Source: Clostridiales bacterium DTU073
Lineage (GTDB): Bacteria; Bacillota; Peptococcia; DRI-13; DTU073
DNA length: 33,235 bases
Direction of reading: 5' to 3'
Assembly: GCA_001512665.1 (NCBI GenBank)
Contig: LFSF01000027.1
Coordinates: forward strand, 1-33,235
Part shown: positions 15,656 to 21,856 of the stretch, piece by piece
Layout of the letters: each line of letters starts with the position of its first letter
Numbering within the stretch: the first letter of the stretch is position 1
Translations under genes and position numbers: made by a program
Notes under the pieces: model-generated
What the model was told of the DNA's origin: nothing
Databases searched by the model: none
The model's input: only the letters and a program-made list of their open reading frames with translations

Positions 15656-16666
15656 ATGGACATTGGTGCTTGGAAAGGAATTTGGGTTATTGCTGAACAA
15701 ATTGAGGGAACCATCAATTCCGTTAGTTTTGAATTACTAGGTAAGGCTAAGCAACTGAAGGAACAACTTAAAAGCTCTGAACCGGTTACTGCAGTGCTTT
15801 TGGGTAGTGACATTCAAGGTTTAGCTGATGAATTAGGTCAGTATGGTGCGGAAGAAGTCATTGTAATTGAACATGAAAAATTAGCTATTTTTGAAAATGA
15901 CACTTATGCTGCTGTGCTTAACGATTTAATCCAAGAAAGAAAGCCGGAAATTGTTTTAATGGGGGCTACAGCTATTGGGCAAGATTTAGCGCCAATGCTA
16001 GGTGGTATCTTGAAAACAGGGGTAGCAGCTCATTGTGTGGATGTTAATATTAATGAAGAAGGAAAATTTGTGGCAGTAGTACCGGCCTTTGGCGGTAAGG
16101 TGCTCGGAGATATTTTCTGCCCTGACCATAGACCACAGATGGCGACTTTAAAGCCAGGGATATTAGGAGAACCTGTTTTAGATAAAAATGCTGTTTTTAA
16201 GGTGACTGCTTATAATGCGGAAGAATCATTAAAAAAAGTTACAGGCAGAGTAAAAGCTGTAGGTATTTATAAGAATGAGATTCAAGGTATTCCTCTGGAA
16301 AAAGCTGAGGTAGTCGTTGTTGGTGGTTGGGGGATAGGCAGCAAAGAAAATTGGAGTTATATTGAGGAATTGGCGACACTCTTAGGAGGTGCAGTCGGTT
16401 GTACGCGTCCGGCTGTTGACGAAAACTGGGCTGAGGGCGAACATCAAATGATTGGTACCAGTGGAAAATCAGTGCGTCCTAAGGTTTATATCGGTGCCGC
16501 TGTCTCTGGATCTACACATCATCTTTGTGGGATGAAGGATTCAGGTTTAGTAATTAGTATAAATACTGATGAAAATGCTCCTATATTTGACTCTTCTGAT
16601 GTTTGTATAGTAGCTGATGCTGCTAAATTTTTACCCAAGCTGATTGAACGAATTAAGCAGGCTTAA
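15656..16666 (+). CDS. etfA: Electron transfer flavoprotein alpha subunit
   Basis: EtfA is the FAD-carrying subunit of ETF. The C-terminal FAD domain is clear: GGWGIGSKENWSYIEELA, GGAVGCTRPAVDENW, MIGTSGKSVRPKVYIGAAVSG, HHLCGMKDSGLVISINTDENAPIF. Some family consensus residues differ (AAVSG for the common CGISG), as expected of a specialised ETF. The 336-residue length is normal. The GGGAGGGAGG ribosome binding site lies inside the end of etfB. It is the last gene of the catabolic island, and the region after its stop is a rearrangement scar. Confidence 0.93.
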   Translation: MDIGAWKGIWVIAEQIEGTINSVSFELLGKAKQLKEQLKSSEPVTAVLLGSDIQGLADELGQYGAEEVIVIEHEKLAIFENDTYAAVLNDLIQERKPEIVLMGATAIGQDLAPMLGGILKTGVAAHCVDVNINEEGKFVAVVPAFGGKVLGDIFCPDHRPQMATLKPGILGEPVLDKNAVFKVTAYNAEESLKKVTGRVKAVGIYKNEIQGIPLEKAEVVVVGGWGIGSKENWSYIEELATLLGGAVGCTRPAVDENWAEGEHQMIGTSGKSVRPKVYIGAAVSGSTHHLCGMKDSGLVISINTDENAPIFDSSDVCIVADAAKFLPKLIERIKQA

Positions 16667-16740
16667 TTCCCACAATCGTAATTCTTTCGGAGGCACTTGA
16701 TAATTCCTTTCTCCTTGTAAGAGGAGAAGGGGGTTTTTTG
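16667..16740 (-). pseudogene. Decayed fragment of the 1193-2545 alpha/beta hydrolase
   Basis: This stretch matches 1371-1442 in the hydrolase gene with about eight differences over some 72 aligned bases, in the same orientation. On the minus strand it still reads LLLLQGERNYQVPPKELRLW, against LLLLQGERDYQVPPRELQLW in the intact gene. A one-base insertion before the Leu run breaks the frame. No further similarity extends either way. It is a remnant of a paralogue, not a coding gene. Confidence 0.82.
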
Positions 16741-16779
16741 ATTCTATGTTAATTGTTGGATAAGACCGGTGTTTGCAGT

Positions 16780-16890
16780 ATGCGGCAGGGGGACGTTTCA
16801 TCTGCCACATTTTTTAAGACAACTTGAAATTAGAAAATGTGGCAGATGAAACGTCCCCCTGCCGCATCGTCCCCCTGCCACATTTTTTGA
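16780..16890. repeat. REP-like perfect 34-bp palindrome with a partial third unit
   Basis: A 34-base arm beginning ATGCGGCAGGGGGACG (16780-16813) is matched perfectly by its inverted copy at 16834-16867 around a 20-base loop. Immediately after, CGTCCCCCTGCCACATTTTTT (16868 on) repeats part of the arm again. The unit TGTGGCAGGGGGACG is GC-rich and unlike the surrounding AT-rich DNA. This is typical of REP/MITE-like elements mobilised in trans. The rest of the 16667-17050 gap holds only the hydrolase fragment and AT-rich DNA before the NYN gene. Confidence 0.8.
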
Positions 16891-17050
16891 ATAGAATATT
16901 GAAGCGGTAAAAAAGGTAATATAACCGAACAATTTGCATTATATTTTAGAAGGGATTTATCGGAACAATGTTGAAATTATTATATACAATAAAATAAAAT
17001 AGAGAAAAATTAGAACCAACTATTTGTAATCGCAGGAAAGGAGTCTTTTT

Positions 17051-17599
17051 ATGAGAACCGGTAAAACGGTGTGGTTGATTGATGCAGCTTATTTATTTAA
17101 TGCTCAGCGTTCGTTGGGAGGTGATTATAATTTTGATTATTTAAAATTAAGGAACAAGTTAGAGGAAAATGGAGAAATTAATCGAGTTTATTATTTAAAC
17201 TCGTCGCAAAACCCTCCTAATGATGCGCAAAATGCTTTTCATTCGTGGCTGAAAACAGCTCGACCTAATGGACCGCAATTTTTAGTAAAGCTATATAAAC
17301 TGAAGGAAAGCGAAAACAAGTGTCCTTATTGTCATCATGATTTTACTTATCAAGTACAAAAAGGTGTTGATGTAGGTTTAGCAACGTTAATCGTTAAGCT
17401 TGCCCATCAGAAAAGCTATGATAATTTAATTTTATCTTCCGGAGACGGTGATTTAGAAGATTCTGTGGCTTATGTAAAAGAATATCTTTATAAAAGAATA
17501 GAGCTCTGTGTGTTTAAAGGCGGAGTTTCACCAGATTTGCAGTCATATGCTGATTATATTTACTGGATTAATGATTTTGCTGATTGTGTATCTAAATAG
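17051..17599 (+). CDS. NYN-domain (PIN-like) putative nuclease with CxxC insert
   Basis: This is a PIN-like NYN domain protein, a family of metal-dependent RNA nucleases or RNA-processing factors. Landmarks are VWLIDAAYLFNAQRS at the N-terminus, KGVDVGLATLIVKLA in the centre and LILSSGDGDLEDSV towards the C-terminus. The acidic residue often found in the central helix after GVDVALA is replaced (TLIV), so one metal ligand may be missing. A CPYCHH stretch before GVDV could bind zinc. At 182 residues it is a single-domain protein. The start ATG follows AAAGGAG. It stands alone between the REP-like element and a terminator. Confidence 0.82.
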   Translation: MRTGKTVWLIDAAYLFNAQRSLGGDYNFDYLKLRNKLEENGEINRVYYLNSSQNPPNDAQNAFHSWLKTARPNGPQFLVKLYKLKESENKCPYCHHDFTYQVQKGVDVGLATLIVKLAHQKSYDNLILSSGDGDLEDSVAYVKEYLYKRIELCVFKGGVSPDLQSYADYIYWINDFADCVSK

Positions 17600-17652
17600 A
17601 ATGTTATAATAAAGTATAAATGATTGTATAGAAAATATGGGAATAACATTTT

Positions 17653-17682
17653 AAGTCCCTTAGTCATGGAGGGACTTTTTTA
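17653..17682 (+). terminator. Intrinsic terminator after the NYN gene
   Basis: AAGTCCCT pairs with AGGGACTT around a nine-base loop and runs directly into TTTTTT. It lies about 50 bases after the stop codon of the NYN gene. It separates that gene from thyX. Confidence 0.85.
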
Positions 17683-17770
17683 ACGAATTATGTTAAAATA
17701 CAGGGAAAGATTTGTAATAATAAAGTATAATGATGATTTAGGCAAAGTCAGATAGAAAGAGTGATCTTAA

Positions 17771-19243
17771 ATGGTTAATAATACTTCCAAGGTAGTAATT
17801 ATAGCTTATACTCCTGAACCGGAAAAACTTTGTGCCTCGGCAGCAGGTATTTCTACCACTAAGGGTACTGCTTTAGAGCTTTATAATCAAAAAAATGATC
17901 TCGCTAAGGCTCAAAAGTTAATTAAAAATGTTCTGAAACTGGGACATGCTACAACAATTGAACATGCGTGTTTTACTATCGCTTTTGAAAATGTCTCAGC
18001 CTTTGTGGAACAGTTTATGATTGAATTTAGGATTGCTTCTTTTACGGTAAAATCCAGACGTTATGTTGATTTTAGCCAAATGGGTTTTTATCAACCGGAA
18101 TTTAGATTTCAAGAAGAGGTTACTGAGGAGAGACGTAATTATTTTATTAATCTCTATAATACTCAAATGGAAAAGTTGTTTAGGGAATATGAACATTTGG
18201 TGGAAAAGGAGATTCCGCGTGAAGATGCTCGTTTTCTCTTACCCTATTGTTATCGGAGTAATTTTTATTGTACAGTCAATGCTCGGGAATTACAGTTAAT
18301 CATTAATACTGCACTAAAGGGTAGAGGCAGTAAGTATCCGGAGATTCGTGAAATAGGGGCATCATTACTTAAACAAGCTAAGGACATAGCTCCGGGAATA
18401 TTCGAGCATGATGTGCAAGAGTTTAAGGATAACAAAGAGGAGCAGCTACGGGAATTATTAGCAGGAGAAGCTTTTTCATCTTTATCGAAAACGGTTTTTG
18501 CGAAAAGAGAATTGGCGGAGAACCGGAATAATGAGGAAACCGGAAATAGTAAGGAAGCCTTTTGTGAACTTTTAAGTTATACAGAAAATCCGGAAAGTCT
18601 GGTGGCAAGTGCAGTACTAATTAAGCATACACTTTGTGCTACTGATACAGCGTTGAAAGTGGTGGAGGAGAATCACCTTTTAAGAGACAAGCTTTTAACA
18701 ATAGCCTGTCAAGACCAAAGGAAACGTGAGTTAGAGCAAGTTTGTTTTACCTTTAGGATTAATAATCTTACTTTAGCCGGACTTACTCATTTGGCGCGGC
18801 ATCGTATTCAATCACTTAATGTGCCGTCTTTTACGGAATTTGGCTTTAGTCAGAACTTTGTTATTCCTGCTTCGATAGCCGCAAAGCCGGAACTGTTGAC
18901 AAGATATTTGAGCATTTGGGAAGAGCAGCAAAGAATTTTTTCTGAATTTGTTACAGCGGGTGTTGTTAAAGAAGATTTGGTTTATTTATATTTAAGCGGA
19001 AATATGGTAGATGTGGTGACAACGATGAATGGGCGCGAACTCTTCCACTTTTTCCGCTTGCGGACTTGTAACAGAGCACAATGGGAAATTAGAGCAATAG
19101 CGATGGAAATGTTGGATAAATTAAAAGGGATATCACCTAGTTTGTTTAGTAAGTTTGGACCTAGCTGTTATGTTTTGGATAAATGCCCGGAAGGGAAACT
19201 TTCCTGTGGTCAAAAAGAGGAAATGAAAAAAAGGTTTTGTTAG
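17771..19243 (+). CDS. thyX: FAD-dependent thymidylate synthase ThyX, double-length (two fused domains)
   Basis: ThyX makes dTMP from dUMP with methylene-tetrahydrofolate, FAD and NADPH. Normal ThyX has about 220-250 residues; this one has 490 and looks like two ThyX domains in tandem. The first half has FRIASFTVKSRRY, keeping S-x4-SRRY but losing the RH of RHRxxS, and later YPEIREIG. The second half has ARHRIQSLNVPSF, keeping RHRxxS but losing SxRY, and later NRAQWEIRAIAMEM. The two halves are complementary, consistent with composite active sites, which in ThyX tetramers form between subunits. Long single-chain versions may already be known in Clostridia. The ATG has only a weak upstream GAAAGAGTGA. 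Confidence 0.85.
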   Translation: MVNNTSKVVIIAYTPEPEKLCASAAGISTTKGTALELYNQKNDLAKAQKLIKNVLKLGHATTIEHACFTIAFENVSAFVEQFMIEFRIASFTVKSRRYVDFSQMGFYQPEFRFQEEVTEERRNYFINLYNTQMEKLFREYEHLVEKEIPREDARFLLPYCYRSNFYCTVNARELQLIINTALKGRGSKYPEIREIGASLLKQAKDIAPGIFEHDVQEFKDNKEEQLRELLAGEAFSSLSKTVFAKRELAENRNNEETGNSKEAFCELLSYTENPESLVASAVLIKHTLCATDTALKVVEENHLLRDKLLTIACQDQRKRELEQVCFTFRINNLTLAGLTHLARHRIQSLNVPSFTEFGFSQNFVIPASIAAKPELLTRYLSIWEEQQRIFSEFVTAGVVKEDLVYLYLSGNMVDVVTTMNGRELFHFFRLRTCNRAQWEIRAIAMEMLDKLKGISPSLFSKFGPSCYVLDKCPEGKLSCGQKEEMKKRFC

Positions 19244-19254
19244 GGAGGAATAGG

Positions 19255-20214
19255 ATGAAGAAGATTGCTGTATTAACCAGTGGCGGAGATGCTCCTGGGA
19301 TGAACGCTGCGATAAGAGCCGTTGTGCGGACAGGTATTTATTATGACTTAAAAGTTGTGGGTGTAAGAAGGGGATATGCCGGCTTAATTGAGCAGGATTT
19401 TATCCCGTTAAAATTAGGTTCTGTCGCGGATATTATACAGCGAGGCGGGACGATTTTGCTTACTGCTCGTTGCGATGAATTTTTCACTGAGGAAGGAAGA
19501 CAAAAAGCCGTTGCTAATTTACAGCAGGAAGGGATCGAGGGTCTTGTCGTTCTAGGCGGAGACGGGTCTTTTCGCGGCGCTTTGGAAATAGATAAACTTG
19601 GCATACCCGTGATCGGTATTCCTTGTACTATTGATAATGACATTCCTTGTACAAGTGCTACGATTGGATTTGATACGGTGGTGAATACTGTTTTAGATGC
19701 CATCAATAAAATAAGAGATACAGCTACCTCACATGAACGTGTCTTTGTGATTGAGGTTATGGGGAGAAGGTCCGGATTTATAGCCTTGAAAGCTGGATTG
19801 GCAGGTGGAGCTGAATCGATAATGATCCCGGAGGCTCCTCTTAAGGTAGATGATATCATTAAAAATATCCAAAGAGGTTTGAAAAGGGGGAAGAAGCATA
19901 GTATTATTGTCATTGCTGAGGGAGCGGCTGATGCTTGTGAAGTTACTAAAGAGATTGAGACAAAAACAGGTTTAGAAACACGTTTGTCCATTTTGGGGTA
20001 TATTCAGAGAGGTGGAACGCCTACGGCTCAGGACCGTATGCTGGCCAGCAGAATGGGGTCTGAAGCAGTACAGCTATTATTGCGCGGACAAAGGAAAAAG
20101 ATGCTTGCTTTGGACGGAGATAAAATTAGAAATTTTGATTTAGATTGGGCTGTTAATCAGTCGAAGACGGTTAGTTTGGAAGACCTTCAGCTTGCAGATA
20201 TGCTCTCAATATGA
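19255..20214 (+). CDS. pfkA: 6-phosphofructokinase
   Basis: PfkA phosphorylates fructose 6-phosphate to fructose 1,6-bisphosphate in glycolysis. It contains SGGDAPGMNAAIRAVVR, the ATP-site GGDGSFRGA (Gly pattern of ATP-dependent enzymes rather than the Asp of PPi-dependent ones), the catalytic PCTIDNDIPCTSATIGFDT, EVMGRRSGFIA and GYIQRGGTPTAQDR. The track's 19183 start reads back into thyX; the real start is ATG 19255 after AGGGAGGA, giving 319 residues, the standard bacterial length. It follows thyX by 11 bases and is probably co-transcribed with it. Confidence 0.96.
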   Translation: MKKIAVLTSGGDAPGMNAAIRAVVRTGIYYDLKVVGVRRGYAGLIEQDFIPLKLGSVADIIQRGGTILLTARCDEFFTEEGRQKAVANLQQEGIEGLVVLGGDGSFRGALEIDKLGIPVIGIPCTIDNDIPCTSATIGFDTVVNTVLDAINKIRDTATSHERVFVIEVMGRRSGFIALKAGLAGGAESIMIPEAPLKVDDIIKNIQRGLKRGKKHSIIVIAEGAADACEVTKEIETKTGLETRLSILGYIQRGGTPTAQDRMLASRMGSEAVQLLLRGQRKKMLALDGDKIRNFDLDWAVNQSKTVSLEDLQLADMLSI

Positions 20215-20273
20215 TGTGTTTTCGATATAATTTATATGGTTAAGGTTAATATCAAATAAATGAGGTTGAAATA

Positions 20274-21425
20274 ATGGTTAGTAGTAGCGAATTCAGTTCT
20301 TTGGGAATTTCTCCTGCTTTAGAAAAAAGCTTAAAGAAATTGAGTATAAATGTTCCTACAGAAGTGCAAAGAGAGGTTATTCCTGCTGTTTTAGAAGATA
20401 AAAACCTAATTGTACAATCACCTACGGGAACTGGGAAAACGCTAGCATATCTCTTACCTCTTTTACAAAAACTACATGTCGAAACAAAAGATTTGGAGGT
20501 TCTTGTACTTGTTCCTTCACGAGAATTGGTTTTTCAGGTTGTACAGCTAGTAAGAATGATTGCGCAGGATGTGTCTGTGGCTTCGCTTAGCGGAGGAGCA
20601 AGCAGGAAAAGACAGTTGGAAAATTTGAAAGTAAAACCTAAAATCGTTGTAGGTACTCCGGGTCGTGTGCTTGATCTTTTTCAGAAGAAAAAATTAAACG
20701 GTCAGACTATACGTACAGTTGTAGTTGACGAAGTTGATAAAATGATGAGTGAAGGCTTTATGGGGGATGTATTGTCGATCTTAAGAAAGACCTTAAAGTC
20801 TCGACAGGTACTTTTCTTTTCTGCCACAATCCCTCGGGAGATTTTGCACAAAGCACCCGAGCTGATGGAACAGCCTAATTTTATTTTGCTCAAAGGTGCA
20901 GGAAGGATTCCGGAGCAAATCAAACATTTTTATTTAATGTGTGAGCGGACGAAAAAGTTTGTAACTCTGGAAAGATTGCTAAAGATTATACAACCAAAAC
21001 GTGCCCTGGTTTTCGTTACTCGCCCAGAAGGGGTAGTAGTGATAGTTGAATATTTAAGGAAAAAGGGGTTTTCGGTTGTAGGATTGCACAGTGATCTTTC
21101 TCAAAATGAGAGAAAAAATAGTATAAAGTCTTTTCGAGAGGGTAAAAACTTAGTATTGGTAACTACGGATTTATTAGCCAGAGGGATGGATTTTGCTGAG
21201 GTAGACTATGTCTTTAATTTTGATTTGCCCGTAGATGCTCAGCATTATTTACATCGGGTCGGGAGGACAGGGCGAGCTGGAAAAACTGGCGCAGCCATAA
21301 CTTTGGTTGCTGAAAACCAAAAATTTATCCTTTATAAAATGGCTAGGGATTTAGGCGTGAGCTTAGAAAAGATGGGATTAGACGGTGAAAGAATTTTTTT
21401 AATTAAGAACCGGCGGCGAAAGTAA
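20274..21425 (+). CDS. DEAD-box family RNA helicase with a DEVD motif II
   Basis: This is an ATP-dependent RNA helicase core without extra C-terminal RNA-binding domains (383 residues). Motifs in order: Q-motif region FSSLGISPALEKSL with PTEVQREVIP, motif I SPTGTGKT, Ia VPSRELV, TPGR, motif II DEVD, motif III SAT, DLLARGMD, and motif VI HRVGRTGRAG. Motif II is DEVD instead of DEAD; this keeps the catalytic DE pair and the terminal Asp, so activity is expected. The exact role (ribosome assembly or RNA decay) cannot be assigned. TATAAT upstream at about 20225 may be a -10. Confidence 0.9.
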   Translation: MVSSSEFSSLGISPALEKSLKKLSINVPTEVQREVIPAVLEDKNLIVQSPTGTGKTLAYLLPLLQKLHVETKDLEVLVLVPSRELVFQVVQLVRMIAQDVSVASLSGGASRKRQLENLKVKPKIVVGTPGRVLDLFQKKKLNGQTIRTVVVDEVDKMMSEGFMGDVLSILRKTLKSRQVLFFSATIPREILHKAPELMEQPNFILLKGAGRIPEQIKHFYLMCERTKKFVTLERLLKIIQPKRALVFVTRPEGVVVIVEYLRKKGFSVVGLHSDLSQNERKNSIKSFREGKNLVLVTTDLLARGMDFAEVDYVFNFDLPVDAQHYLHRVGRTGRAGKTGAAITLVAENQKFILYKMARDLGVSLEKMGLDGERIFLIKNRRRK

Positions 21426-21464
21426 TTTTTGTTGTAATTAAATTTAGTAAGAGTTGGTGAATTG

Positions 21465-21788
21465 ATGAATAAAGTATATAAAGCTTATAAAGATATAGTA
21501 ATTTTGGCTTTGGGATGGTTGATGCTTATCTTAGGCATAATTGGATGTTTTTTACCTTTCTTACAAGGTATCTTATTTTTGCTGATTGGTTTATATATTC
21601 TTTCTAAAAGAACAATTTGGGCGCAAAGAGTTCTAGGGAAAATCAGAAGAAGACTGCCACGCCTTTCCGGTAAAATGGAACAAGCTCGCTGGAAAGGTGA
21701 AAGATTCATTGCGCGGATAGAAAAAAAGTGGCAAAGAAAAAAGTTTATTAAAAAGATAAAAAAAGATTATAATCAAAAACCTAAGTAG
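21465..21788 (+). CDS. Small PGPGW/DUF454-like membrane protein
   Basis: This 107-residue protein has two close hydrophobic segments (ALGWLMLILGIIGCFLP and GILFLLIGLYILS) and a very basic C-terminal tail with runs such as KKWQRKKFIKKIKKD. The layout resembles the PGPGW or DUF454 families of small inner membrane proteins, function unknown. The track begins at TTG 21462, but the next codon is ATG and is the likelier start. The basic tail would lie in the cytoplasm and might bind nucleic acid or phospholipid; this is inference. Confidence 0.7.
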   Translation: MNKVYKAYKDIVILALGWLMLILGIIGCFLPFLQGILFLLIGLYILSKRTIWAQRVLGKIRRRLPRLSGKMEQARWKGERFIARIEKKWQRKKFIKKIKKDYNQKPK

Positions 21789-21856
21789 TGAGTAGTGTTT
21801 AGATATGATATACTAAAAATGTATTTTTGTTTAGTAGATTAAAAGGAGGAGCAAAG

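Noticed and set aside
17603-17740. Similar AATAAAGTATAA stretches before thyX
   Set aside because: Short A/T-rich similarity on either side of a terminator; not enough to call a regulatory repeat.
19183-19254. Upstream extension of pfkA into thyX
   Set aside because: The extra 24 residues are not PfkA-like, and AGGGAGGA lies right before ATG 19255.
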